Shown: positions 6,201 to 13,969 of the stretch, piece by piece
How positions within the stretch are numbered: position 1 is the stretch's first letter
Layout: each line of letters starts with the position of its first letter
Assembly (NCBI GenBank): GCA_947174725.1
Contig: CAMWKA010000013.1
Coordinates: 1-15,037 of the forward strand
Direction: 5' to 3'
DNA from: an uncultured Lachnospiraceae bacterium
Lineage (GTDB): Bacteria > Bacillota > Clostridia > Lachnospirales > Lachnospiraceae
Length of the DNA stretch: 15,037 bases
Translations under genes and position numbers: made by a program
Notes under the pieces: generated by a model
What the model saw: only the letters and a program-made list of their open reading frames with translations
Databases searched by the model: none
Told to the model about the DNA's origin: nothing

Positions 6201-9200
6201 ATGAAAAAAGAATTTGATATCATCGACTTGGATCTGACGGATCATATCCCGCAGGTACAGGAGATGTATGACGATCATACAGAAGAACCAAATGAATATA
6301 CAGAAGAAAATAGCGATTATATAGAAGAATTTAATGAATATACGGAAGAATTTATCGAATATACAGAAGAAAATACTGATTATATAGAAGAAATCACTAA
6401 CTATACAGAAGAATACAGTGATGAAATCACCAATATAGATAATGACGAAACAAATGATGAACCTTATATAATGGAAAAATTTGGAAATGAATATGATGCA
6501 AATGAAAATTTTGCGGAATATGCGGACGAATATGATTCCGGGAATGAATGCGCTGATGCATATGATATGGAAGACGGTTCTGCAATGACAGATGAGTCAT
6601 ATGCTCCATTTGACGAAGAAAATGCGGGCATGGAAGTGTTTCAGGGTGAAGTCTCCGTAGATACGATGCTGATGAGCGATATTTCCGAGGAGATCAATGA
6701 GCAGATCGAGGAGCAGTTTACAGGCTCTGTGGATTTTGTGGAGCTGGATGAACTTGCCGAAGAAGGCTATGATGTCAGGGAATATTATGACGCTGAGGCT
6801 GGCTACAATTCAGAAGAATATTATGATTCTGAGGGTGGTTATGATCCTGAGGCAGAGTATTATGATGAAGAAGGAGCGTATGCAGGGGACATAGCATACG
6901 GAGATGAGGAAAAGCAGGATATCAAAACACGCATACTTGCATTTTTCCGCAAATTTACACCGGGAGACTGGGTGACAGCGGGAATGGGCGTTCTGATCAT
7001 ATGTGTTGCAGTCATTACGCTTGTGGCTGCTGGAAACCGTAACCGCGCGACGGAAACTCTCAATCTTTATGATGTCGGACAGAGCTTTTCATCCATTGGT
7101 ATTGCGGGTGAAAGTGGTCTGACTGCGATGGCCGACGCGCATATGGTGCCGTCCATGGAGGAAGAACCGGAAGGGACAGCCGAGTTTATTTCAGTTGAAG
7201 TGACATGCACTTCCGTGGAACGTGATCTTAAAATCAAATTTATTGATACAGCAACGAACCGTTTGATTACGGATGTGGAATTTGAGATCGTTCTGAAATC
7301 CGGTGGAGAGACAGCATATACCTTTAAGGATGAGGATTTGGATGGTATTATTTATAATAAGTCAGTAGAACCGGGAGTATATCAGGTGGAAGTGACACCT
7401 GTAGAGGGATACGAATTTACAGAATATCCGTCTTCTGTAACGGTAAAAGACCAGATCGTATATGAGCAGATCGATGTGACACAGGAAATTAAGACGGAGT
7501 CTGAAATCAATGCTGCGGCGGAGGACACCGCTATTAATAATGCTGGAGTCGAAGCAGCGGCAGAGCCGACTCCTGTGGTAACGGATACCGTGGAATGGGT
7601 GGAATCTACCAGAGTAGCGGTGGACGGTTCCGACGGATATCGTCAGGTGAATAAAGATACGATTGCAGAGCCTTCCTATTCTGCCAGAAATACAGTTAGT
7701 GTGGCATCAGAACAGAGGGCTGCAGAACCGATGCGGCCATACTTTATCATGCATGAATTGTTCCGCACCGCGTCAGGAAATAGTACCGCGTCAGGAAACA
7801 GTACTGCGTCAGGAAACAGCACCGAGTCAGGAAATGGAAGTGGTGATAATGAGACAAAACCTGCGGAAAGGACTGCTTCCGTAACGATTAGCGGTGGTAA
7901 AACAGTGCAGGCCGGCGGAACGATCGAGTTGACGGCATCTGCAAAGTATGATGGTAGCGCGATCAGCGGTGGAAATTATAGCTGGAAGAGCAGCGATGCA
8001 TCTGTGGCTACGGTAAATGGCGGCAAAGTGTCTGCCTTGAAAGAAGGAACAGTGACGGTCACTGCGGAATTTTCCAAGACGGAAGGCAATGTCACCTATA
8101 AAGGAAGCGCGACATATGAGATTACAGTGGAAGCGAAACCGGTAGTAGTAACCGTTTCTCAGGTATCGGTCAGTCCGGCATCGTTGGAGTTGTCTGTTTC
8201 AGAAAGTAAGGTGGTAACGGCAAGCGCGGCCATGACAGACCAGTCGAAGGTAACAACGGCCTCTGCCTTTACATTCCAGAGCAGTGATGCTAAGATAGCT
8301 ACAGTGGATGCGTCAGGTAAGGTGACCGGTATCGCGGCGGGAACTGCGACGATTACCGTATCTTATAAGGATGCGCAGGGTAATACCAAATCTGCGGACT
8401 GTACGGTGAAGGTAACGCAGCAGACGATGCAGGGAATTGCATTGAATAAGACATCGCTGACTCTCAGAAAGGGAACCAGCGAAACATTGACAGCGACAGT
8501 GACGTTGTCAGACGGTACGAAGATTACGGATGCCGGAAAGATGACATGGAAGAGTTCCGACACTTCTGTGGCAACAGTTGATGCGGCAGGAAAGGTGACT
8601 GCGGTAGCCAATGGAACAGCCAAGATTACAGTGACTTATAAGGATGCTGCAGGCAATACCAAATCAGCAGAATGTACCGTTACGGTTGTTGCCAATCCGG
8701 AACAGGATACGACCAGTAAGTTAGTGGATAAGAATGGTAATCAGATCTATGTTAAGAATTCTTCCGGTAATTATGTAGCGGCAACTTTTGCGGATTACTA
8801 CAAAGCGTCTGCGTTTTATATCAAGGCGGATGTGGAATACATTTATACGGGATGGCAGACGATCAATGGCAATGTTTATTATTATGATAAGAACCACAAT
8901 AAAGTGACAGGCGATCAGATCATTCAGGGCATTAAGTATCATTTCAATAGCGACGGTATACTTGCCATGAACAATAATGGTGTATTAGGAATCGACGTTT
9001 CCAAATGGAATGGTACCATCGACTGGAACGCAGTGAAAAATTCCGGTGTCAGCTTTGTCATTATCCGATGCGGTTATCGTGGGTCTTCCACAGGTGTACT
9101 AGTAGAGGATCCGACTTTTAAACGTAATATTCAGGGCGCAACCGCGGCAGGATTGAAGGTCGGCGTATATTTCTTTACGCAGGCAATCAATGAGGTAGAG

Positions 9201-9572
9201 GCTGTAGAAGAGGCGTCTATGGTAATCAGCCTGATCAGGGGATACGGCATTTCCTATCCGGTATTTATTGATACGGAAAAGGCCAATGGGCGTGCGGACG
9301 GACTGGATCGCGCGACGAGAACGGCAGTATGCCGGGCATTTTGTGAGACAATTCGAAATGCGGGATATTCTGCAGGTGTATATGCGTCAAAATCGTGGTA
9401 TAATGATAATCTGAACTATGGTTCGCTGAGTGGTTACCGGATCTGGCTGGCACAGTACGCGTCGGAACCTACCTTCGGCAGCCGTTATGACATGTGGCAG
9501 TACTCAGATAAGGGAACTGTCAGCGGTATCAGCGGAAAGGTGGATATGAATATCAGCTATCTGGGATACTAG
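6201..9572 (+). CDS. Large membrane-anchored GH25 lysozyme with Big_2 domains
   Basis: 1123 aa, type-II topology. Residues 1-256: acidic cytoplasmic tail, with six 7-residue repeats at 32-73 and three EYYD-type repeats at 194-227. Residues 257-277: membrane anchor. About 332-430: prealbumin/SpaA-like beta-domain, shared with the second lysozyme. 523-545: four TASGNS-type linker repeats. About 558-645, 652-738 and 742-830: three Big_2 (bacterial Ig-like) domains. About 842-926: cell-wall-binding-type repeats (YTGWQTINGNVYYYD and a second half-unit). 929-1123: GH25 muramidase with GIDVSKW (930-936), the FIDTE acidic pair (Asp1024, Glu1026), IWLAQY (1081-1086) and a closing MWQYS. GH25 enzymes cut the MurNAc-GlcNAc bond of peptidoglycan, so it probably acts in the wall at a distance from the membrane. 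The start has GGAGAGG at 6190-6196. The membrane anchor and the sugar-gene neighbours suggest growth or remodelling rather than an autolytic phage role. Confidence 0.92.
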   Translation: MKKEFDIIDLDLTDHIPQVQEMYDDHTEEPNEYTEENSDYIEEFNEYTEEFIEYTEENTDYIEEITNYTEEYSDEITNIDNDETNDEPYIMEKFGNEYDANENFAEYADEYDSGNECADAYDMEDGSAMTDESYAPFDEENAGMEVFQGEVSVDTMLMSDISEEINEQIEEQFTGSVDFVELDELAEEGYDVREYYDAEAGYNSEEYYDSEGGYDPEAEYYDEEGAYAGDIAYGDEEKQDIKTRILAFFRKFTPGDWVTAGMGVLIICVAVITLVAAGNRNRATETLNLYDVGQSFSSIGIAGESGLTAMADAHMVPSMEEEPEGTAEFISVEVTCTSVERDLKIKFIDTATNRLITDVEFEIVLKSGGETAYTFKDEDLDGIIYNKSVEPGVYQVEVTPVEGYEFTEYPSSVTVKDQIVYEQIDVTQEIKTESEINAAAEDTAINNAGVEAAAEPTPVVTDTVEWVESTRVAVDGSDGYRQVNKDTIAEPSYSARNTVSVASEQRAAEPMRPYFIMHELFRTASGNSTASGNSTASGNSTESGNGSGDNETKPAERTASVTISGGKTVQAGGTIELTASAKYDGSAISGGNYSWKSSDASVATVNGGKVSALKEGTVTVTAEFSKTEGNVTYKGSATYEITVEAKPVVVTVSQVSVSPASLELSVSESKVVTASAAMTDQSKVTTASAFTFQSSDAKIATVDASGKVTGIAAGTATITVSYKDAQGNTKSADCTVKVTQQTMQGIALNKTSLTLRKGTSETLTATVTLSDGTKITDAGKMTWKSSDTSVATVDAAGKVTAVANGTAKITVTYKDAAGNTKSAECTVTVVANPEQDTTSKLVDKNGNQIYVKNSSGNYVAATFADYYKASAFYIKADVEYIYTGWQTINGNVYYYDKNHNKVTGDQIIQGIKYHFNSDGILAMNNNGVLGIDVSKWNGTIDWNAVKNSGVSFVIIRCGYRGSSTGVLVEDPTFKRNIQGATAAGLKVGVYFFTQAINEVEAVEEASMVISLIRGYGISYPVFIDTEKANGRADGLDRATRTAVCRAFCETIRNAGYSAGVYASKSWYNDNLNYGSLSGYRIWLAQYASEPTFGSRYDMWQYSDKGTVSGISGKVDMNISYLGY
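6294..6419 (+). repeat. Six 21-bp repeats encoding an acidic 7-residue motif
   Basis: Six contiguous 7-codon units of the form [EDN]-Y-[TI]-E-E-x-x at residues 32-73 of the large lysozyme, inside its cytoplasmic tail. The DNA is markedly AT-richer than the rest of the gene (gaa, aat, tat and ata codons dominate). This looks like a local expansion. Confidence 0.8.
6780..6881 (+). repeat. Second acidic repeat block in the lysozyme tail
   Basis: Residues 194-227 contain three EYYD-led units of roughly 9-13 residues rich in Glu, Gly and Tyr. They lie about 30 residues before the membrane segment and are distinct in period and codon use from the 7-residue block. Confidence 0.6.
7767..7838 (+). 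repeat. Four 18-bp repeats encoding a TASGNS linker
   Basis: Units 7767-7784, 7785-7802, 7803-7820 and 7821-7838 differ by only a few bases each. They encode T-[AE]-S-G-N-[SG], a flexible hydrophilic linker between the first beta-domain region and the Big_2 domains. The near-identity suggests a recent expansion that could vary in copy number between strains. Confidence 0.85.
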
Positions 9573-9633
9573 ATCTAAAGAGAAAATGATTTAAAATACT
9601 ATTTTGTAATGACAGAAAGGAGTAAAAGGTAAT

Positions 9634-10719
9634 ATGAGGACGTATCTGGTGACAGGCGGGGCTGGGTTTATCGGCTCGAACTACATTCATTACATGTTTG
9701 ATAAATATGATAATGAGATCCGGATCATCAATGTGGACGCGCTGACTTACGCGGGCAATCTGGAAAATCTTAAGGATGTCGAAGGCAGAGAAAATTACAC
9801 GTTTATCCGTGCGGATATCTGTGATAAGGAGGCGATCAGCAGGATCTTTGCTGAGAACGATATCGACAGAGTGGTTCATTTTGCGGCGGAGAGCCATGTT
9901 GACCGAAGCATCAAAAATCCGGAGGTATTCGTGCAGACCAATGTACTTGGAACCGCGGTCATGTTGAATTGTGCCAAAGCAGCATGGGAGCTGTCCGACG
10001 GGACATTTAAAGAGGGAAAGAAGTTCCTTCATGTGTCCACGGATGAAGTCTATGGGTCGCTGCCGGATGATGAGAATGCGTTTTTCTATGAGACAACGCC
10101 GTATGATCCGCACAGCCCGTATTCGGCGAGCAAGGCCAGCTCTGATATGTTGGTGAAGGCATATATGGATACGTACCATTTTCCGGCCAATATAACAAAC
10201 TGTTCCAATAACTACGGACCGTATCAGTTTCCGGAGAAGCTGATCCCGCTCATTATCAACAATGCGCTGCACGGGAAGAAGCTGCCGGTGTATGGTGACG
10301 GTAAGAATGTGCGTGACTGGCTGTATGTCATGGATCATGCCAAAGCCATCGATATGGTCCAGGAGCAGGGCAAATTATTTGAGACTTACAATATCGGCGG
10401 TCATAATGAGAAGCAGAATATCGAGATTGTTAATATTATCATAGAGACGCTGCAGGAGATGCTGCCGGATGACGATGAAAGAAAGAAACTGGTGACAAAG
10501 GATCTGATCACGTATGTGGAGGACCGCAAAGGGCATGACAGAAGATATGCCATTGCGCCGGATAAGATCGGGAAGGAGATTGGCTGGAAGCCGGAAACCA
10601 TGTTTAAGGAAGGCATCAGGCTGACGATCCAATGGTTCTTTGAGCATGAAGAGTGGATGAAGAATGTGACCAGCGGTGATTATCAGAAGTACTACGAGGA
10701 TATGTACAAGAACAGATAA
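9634..10719 (+). CDS. rfbB: dTDP-glucose 4,6-dehydratase
   Basis: Converts dTDP-glucose to dTDP-4-keto-6-deoxyglucose, the second step of dTDP-L-rhamnose synthesis, in the cytoplasm with bound NAD. 361 aa, near the usual length. Visible: Rossmann loop GGAGFIGSN at 8-16, DALTYAGN at 35-42, [11 protein letters not shown] at 82-92, the active-site STDEVYG at 135-141 (Thr136-Asp137-Glu138), YSASK at 163-167 (Tyr163/Lys167 of the extended short-chain dehydrogenase family), [17 protein letters not shown] at 189-205 and [15 protein letters not shown] at 221-235. AAGGAG at 9617-9622 and AAAGG just before the ATG at 9634 serve as ribosome site. It follows the large lysozyme by 61 bases with no terminator seen, so read-through from that promoter is likely. 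Confidence 0.96.
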   Translation: MRTYLVTGGAGFIGSNYIHYMFDKYDNEIRIINVDALTYAGNLENLKDVEGRENYTFIRADICDKEAISRIFAENDIDRVVHFAAESHVDRSIKNPEVFVQTNVLGTAVMLNCAKAAWELSDGTFKEGKKFLHVSTDEVYGSLPDDENAFFYETTPYDPHSPYSASKASSDMLVKAYMDTYHFPANITNCSNNYGPYQFPEKLIPLIINNALHGKKLPVYGDGKNVRDWLYVMDHAKAIDMVQEQGKLFETYNIGGHNEKQNIEIVNIIIETLQEMLPDDDERKKLVTKDLITYVEDRKGHDRRYAIAPDKIGKEIGWKPETMFKEGIRLTIQWFFEHEEWMKNVTSGDYQKYYEDMYKNR

Positions 10720-10725
10720 AACGGA

Positions 10726-10770
10726 CAAAATGGGAGCAGAACGGGTTTTTGAACGGACTGTTCCCTTTTG
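10726..10770 (+). other. Hairpin in the rfbB-rfbA gap
   Basis: Arms 10726-10739 and 10758-10770 pair over 13 positions with one bulged T (10731) and one G-T pair, around an 18-base loop. The 3' arm ends in TTTTG. It is terminator-like but lacks a run of T after the stem, so it may only attenuate or slow transcription between rfbB and rfbA. Confidence 0.4.
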
Positions 10771-10783
10771 CGCTATTTTGTGT

Positions 10784-10789
10784 TAAAAT
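10784..10789 (+). promoter_or_regulatory. Possible extended -10 promoter before rfbA
   Basis: TAAAAT at 10784-10789 with TG at 10781-10782 makes a TGnTAAAAT extended -10 about 65 bases upstream of the rfbA ATG. The -35 position (TTCCCT, 10761-10766) is poor and overlaps the 3' arm of the hairpin. It could give rfbA and the downstream lysozyme partly independent expression. Confidence 0.3.
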
Positions 10790-10853
10790 AAAACGGAGTA
10801 TTTTTGCGGTTGTCTGTGCAAAAATAATGATTATAGAGAGGTTTGGCTTATTT

Positions 10854-11723
10854 ATGAAAGGAATTATTTTAGCGGGCGGTTCAGGAACAAGACTTTATCC
10901 GTTGACAAAGGCGATCAGCAAACAGATCATGCCGATTTATGATAAACCGATGATTTATTATCCATTGTCGACTTTGATGCTGGCAGGGATCCGTGAGGTA
11001 CTGGTTATTTCGACGCCAAGGGATCTGCCGGTATTTGAAGATCTTTTGGGGGACGGTAAGCAGCTTGGCATGACATTTTCGTATGCCATACAGGAGCAGC
11101 CGAGGGGGCTGGCGGACGCCTTTATCATCGGAGCGGATTTTATTGGAAAAGACAGTGTTGCCCTGGTGCTTGGCGATAATATCTTTTATGGTCAAAGCTT
11201 TTCAAGGGTGCTTCGCAGCGTTGCTTCCAGAGAGAGCGGGGCAACGATTTTCGGATATTATGTGCGTGATCCGAGGGAATACGGCGTAGTAGAGTTTGAT
11301 GAAGATGGCAAGGCGCTTTCCATTGAGGAAAAACCGGAACATCCGAAGAGTAATTACGCGGTGCCGGGGTTGTATTTTTATGACAATGACGTGGTAGAGA
11401 TTGCTGCCAATGTGAAACCTTCCGCAAGGGGCGAGATTGAGATCACCAGCATCAACAATGAATATTTAAGACGGGGAACCTTAAAGGTGGAGACGCTGGG
11501 GCGCGGTTTTGCGTGGTTGGATACCGGCAATCATGATTCCCTCTTGGATGCGGCAGACTTTGTGGCGGCATTTCAGAAACGGCAGGGACTTTATATCTCC
11601 TGTATTGAGGAGATTGCTTATAAGAGAGGTTTTATTGACAGGGAACAGCTTTTGAAGCTGGCGGAACCACTGATGAAGACAGATTATGGAAAATATATGG
11701 TTGAGGTAGCCAATGGACTCTAA
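10854..11723 (+). CDS. rfbA: Glucose-1-phosphate thymidylyltransferase
   Basis: Makes dTDP-glucose from dTTP and glucose-1-phosphate, the first and usually feedback-controlled step of dTDP-L-rhamnose synthesis. 289 aa, matching the family. Visible: nucleotide loop [13 protein letters not shown] at 6-18, [17 protein letters not shown] at 23-39, [11 protein letters not shown] at 80-90, LGDNIFYG at 106-113, VEFDEDG at 146-152, IEEKP at 157-161, [11 protein letters not shown] at 167-177, [11 protein letters not shown] at 191-201 and [10 protein letters not shown] at 221-230. The ATG at 10854 puts the loop at the normal place; the frame's upstream extension to 10749 adds residues foreign to the family. 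GAGAGG at 10836-10841 is the likely ribosome site, at long spacing. The last codons overlap the start of the second lysozyme by 11 bases. Confidence 0.96.
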   Translation: MKGIILAGGSGTRLYPLTKAISKQIMPIYDKPMIYYPLSTLMLAGIREVLVISTPRDLPVFEDLLGDGKQLGMTFSYAIQEQPRGLADAFIIGADFIGKDSVALVLGDNIFYGQSFSRVLRSVASRESGATIFGYYVRDPREYGVVEFDEDGKALSIEEKPEHPKSNYAVPGLYFYDNDVVEIAANVKPSARGEIEITSINNEYLRRGTLKVETLGRGFAWLDTGNHDSLLDAADFVAAFQKRQGLYISCIEEIAYKRGFIDREQLLKLAEPLMKTDYGKYMVEVANGL

Positions 11724-12957
11724 ATTACGGACGCAGGCCATTGTGATCGCTGTCTGTGTAGCGGCATTGGCCATCGCCATGGTATTTTATGTAAATCGAA
11801 AAGAAGAGACGGCGGGTGGTAATAGTCAGCCATCGTCGGCGGATCAGGCGCAGGGTACATTGACGGAAACATACACGGATGCGGAGCTTCGCGCGTTTTT
11901 GCGTGATGAGACCTTTTTTGATCCGGATCCGACGCTTGGTTCCGGCGTTATTGTCCGGGATACGCCGCAGCTTTATCTTCTTGCCAGCAGTGTATATAAA
12001 GATATCCGTGTCATGGTAGTGGATGAGAGCGGACAGGCAGTTCGTGGGAAGTCTTTCTATATTACGGTTCAGGATCAGGGGGCATATAAGGATCTTGATC
12101 AGGACGGCATCATTTATATTCCCGAACTGACGGCGGGGGAATATTTTGTGTCGTTAGAAGCAGTGGAAGGATATGAAGTTCCGCTTGATCCTATGCGGGT
12201 ATCGGTAAAAGACCAGTTAGAATATACGGTGATCGAGGATATTTCATTTTATATTCACGAGGAAAGCGAGATCGATGCTGAGAAAGAAGATACCGAAGAG
12301 GCTTCTGCGATCGCGGATGCTGAGGAATCGGAAAAGACTGAGATTTTAGAAGTGACGGAGGCGGCGTTTGGTATCGACGTATCCAAATGGCAGAAAGATA
12401 TTGACTGGGAAGCGGTGGCGGCAAGCGGTGTGACATTTGCCATTATCCGGTGCGGTTATCGCGGTTCGTCAACAGGATGTCTGGTGGAGGATCCATATTT
12501 TCTGAGAAACATCCAAGGTGCGAAGGATGCCGGGATAGAAGTGGGAGTTTATTTCTTCACTCAGGCGGTGAATGAAGTAGAGGCTGTGGAAGAGGCTTCT
12601 ATGGTCGTATCGCTTTGCCGTGATTTTGAGCTGGATTATCCGGTATTTATTGATACGGAGAGCGCAGGTGGCAATGGCAGGGCGGATCAGCTTGGCGTAG
12701 CGGATCGGACGGCGGTCTGCCGGGCATTTTGTACGACGCTACAGAACGCAGGGTATCGGGCAGGTGTTTACGCCAGCCGGAATTGGTACTATGAACGTCT
12801 GGAGGATGAAAAGCTGCAGGAGTTTGTGCTCTGGGATGCGGAGTATCGCGAAGCGCCATTATATACAGGTAATTACAGTATATGGCAGTACACTTCCAAT
12901 GGGCATATTGATGGTATCAATACCCGGGTGGATCTGGATCTCAGCTATATAAGATAA
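11713..12957 (+). CDS. Short membrane-anchored GH25 lysozyme
   Basis: 414 aa. Residues 8-27 form an uncleaved signal anchor; Cys15 is not in a lipobox. About 97-177 is a prealbumin-like beta-domain that parallels residues 340-430 of the large lysozyme (DLDQDGIIY versus DEDLDGIIY, VEGYEVP versus VEGYEFT, SVKDQ versus TVKDQ). About 181-215 is an E/A/S-rich linker. 219-414 is the GH25 muramidase: GIDVSKW at 220-226, FIDTE with Asp314 and Glu316, and closing IWQYTSNG. No Big_2 or wall-binding repeats, so it should act close to the membrane. Over the first 97 catalytic-domain residues about three quarters match the large paralogue by hand count. The ATG lies inside rfbA (ATGGACTCTAA contains the rfbA stop), with GAGG at 11703-11706, so translation is probably coupled to rfbA. 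Confidence 0.92.
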   Translation: MDSKLRTQAIVIAVCVAALAIAMVFYVNRKEETAGGNSQPSSADQAQGTLTETYTDAELRAFLRDETFFDPDPTLGSGVIVRDTPQLYLLASSVYKDIRVMVVDESGQAVRGKSFYITVQDQGAYKDLDQDGIIYIPELTAGEYFVSLEAVEGYEVPLDPMRVSVKDQLEYTVIEDISFYIHEESEIDAEKEDTEEASAIADAEESEKTEILEVTEAAFGIDVSKWQKDIDWEAVAASGVTFAIIRCGYRGSSTGCLVEDPYFLRNIQGAKDAGIEVGVYFFTQAVNEVEAVEEASMVVSLCRDFELDYPVFIDTESAGGNGRADQLGVADRTAVCRAFCTTLQNAGYRAGVYASRNWYYERLEDEKLQEFVLWDAEYREAPLYTGNYSIWQYTSNGHIDGINTRVDLDLSYIR

Positions 12958-12981
12958 GTGCGTCGAAGGAAAATGGAGGCT

Positions 12982-13131
12982 CCCGTTGCGCAACATAGAC
13001 AATATCACCACAGGGCACGCTTCCGCCGCGTACGCTCTGTAGCGGAACTAAGATGCCAAAATACGTCATCTAAGTGCCGACGAGCGTACAAGCACCCTGC
13101 TTGTGATATATGTCTATATTGCGCAATTGGG
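12982..13131. repeat. Large imperfect palindrome, possible structured RNA or MITE-like element
   Basis: The 366-base gap before rfbC starts with a 150-base interrupted hairpin. The outermost pairs are CCC 12982-12984 with GGG 13129-13131. Inside them TTGCGCAA 12986-12993 pairs with 13119-13126, ATAGACA 12995-13001 with 13111-13117, and ATATCAC 13002-13008 with 13103-13109. Further in, AGGG 13012-13015 pairs with CCCT 13095-13098, GCTT 13019-13022 with AAGC 13090-13093, and GTACGCTC 13030-13037 with GAGCGTAC 13082-13089. The tip is ACTAAGATG 13047-13055 with CATCTAAGT 13067-13075. Symmetric internal loops and bulges separate these helices. There is no T-run, so it is not a simple terminator. 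Frames on either strand here are shadows of the palindrome. Confidence 0.65.
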
Positions 13132-13182
13132 TTACTGGAAAATCCAATTTCTGCATTGCCATATTTTTGAATTATGGGAGTG

Positions 13183-13263
13183 ATGAAAGGAGGTTTACAT
13201 AACTTGCAGTTTGGACATCTATGTGCCAAAAATGATTTCATTTATGATTTTTTTGGCACATAG
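13183..13263 (+). other. 26-codon ORF running into the second palindrome
   Basis: ATG 13183 to TAG 13261-13263 gives a 26-residue reading frame, mostly encoded by the palindrome that follows. A GGGAG lies only two bases before its ATG, too close to work well. A strong AAAGGAGG (13186-13193) lies inside the frame and has only a TTG (13204) at usable distance. Probably not a real gene, but the orphan ribosome site is notable. Confidence 0.15.
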
Positions 13264-13286
13264 ATGTCCAAACAAAAAGTTATGTA
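13196..13286. repeat. 91-bp near-perfect palindrome, MITE-like, before rfbC
   Basis: Arms 13196-13232 and 13250-13286 pair at 34 of 37 positions: an outer 10-bp block (TACATAACTT / AAGTTATGTA), a three-base mismatch, then a perfect 24-bp block. The loop is 17 bases. The element starts with TA and ends with TA, as expected if a small element with CATAACTT ends had inserted at a TA dinucleotide, the target of IS630/Tc1-type transposases. No T-run follows the stem. It lies 46 bases upstream of the rfbC ATG and could fold in its leader. Confidence 0.65.
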
Positions 13287-13332
13287 CTCCGTAGTTTGAT
13301 AATTATAAAAAAGCAAGGAGGCATTGTTTATT

Positions 13333-13899
13333 ATGGGTAAGATTACAGTGGAGACATGCGAGATCGAAGGATTAAAGATCATTACGCCGACTGTCTTTGG
13401 CGACGCAAGGGGTTATTTTATGGAGACTTATCATTACGAAGACTTCAAGGCGGCAGGCATCGATCAGGTATTTGTGCAGGACAATCAGTCCGCATCTAAG
13501 AAGGGTGTTTTAAGGGGACTCCATTTTCAGATCAACTTTCCGCAAGACAAGCTGGTGCGCGTGGTCAGCGGAGAGGTTTATGACGTTGCGGTCGATCTGC
13601 GGGAAGGATCAAAGACATTCGGCAAATGGCATGGCGTACTCCTGTCGGCGGAAAATAAAAAGCAGTTTTTTATTCCGAAAGGATTTGCGCATGGCTTTTT
13701 AGTGCTTTCCGATTATGCGGAATTTACTTATAAATGTTCTGATTTTTATCATCCGAATGATGAAGGGGGGCTGTTCTATCAGGATCCTGAGATTGGAGTA
13801 GAATGGCCGATTCCGGAAGGAATGGAGCTGATCATCTCAGAAAAGGATACCAAGTGGGGATCGTTCTCGACGTATTGCAAGGACCGTAATTTAAGATAG
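13333..13899 (+). CDS. rfbC: dTDP-4-dehydrorhamnose 3,5-epimerase
   Basis: Double epimerisation of dTDP-4-keto-6-deoxyglucose to dTDP-4-keto-L-rhamnose, the third step of dTDP-L-rhamnose synthesis. 188 aa, the usual length for this cupin. Visible: DARGYFMETY at 24-33, QDNQSASKKGVLRGLHFQ at 49-66 with the general-base His64, KLVRVVSGEVYDVAVDLR at 73-90, FIPKGFAHGF at 113-122, and TYKCSDFYHPNDEGG at 132-146 containing the active-site Tyr. Asp172 in KDTKW is the likely partner of His64. The ATG at 13333 is chosen: AAGGAGG at 13315-13321 is 11 bases upstream, while the TTG at 13324 is only two bases from it. The gene is separated from the second lysozyme by two palindromes, so its expression may differ from rfbB and rfbA. 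Confidence 0.95.
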   Translation: MGKITVETCEIEGLKIITPTVFGDARGYFMETYHYEDFKAAGIDQVFVQDNQSASKKGVLRGLHFQINFPQDKLVRVVSGEVYDVAVDLREGSKTFGKWHGVLLSAENKKQFFIPKGFAHGFLVLSDYAEFTYKCSDFYHPNDEGGLFYQDPEIGVEWPIPEGMELIISEKDTKWGSFSTYCKDRNLR

Positions 13900-13969
13900 G
13901 GAAACACTGATGAAAGAGTTTTCTTGGGAACAATAGATCTCATCACCAAAAGGTAGTTGGAGGAATTTT

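Noticed and set aside
6294..6419. Possible CRISPR array
   Set aside because: Short in-frame degenerate coding repeats without spacers; the same holds for 584-982 and 7767-7838.
9553..10338. Minus-strand 261-residue frame opposite rfbB
   Set aside because: Fully antisense to a highly conserved rfbB, Ile/Arg/His-rich, no family features.
10749..10853. 35-residue N-terminal extension of rfbA
   Set aside because: RmlA proteins begin just before the glycine-rich loop; the extension covers the hairpin and possible promoter.
12958..13241. Frames on both strands in the gap before rfbC
   Set aside because: They arise from the two palindromes; composition is Arg/His/Cys-rich and they have no convincing ribosome sites.
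13910..13936. Eight-codon ORF upstream of the permease gene
   Set aside because: Weak ribosome site, and its stop is 33 bases from the GTG start, so no coupling is expected.
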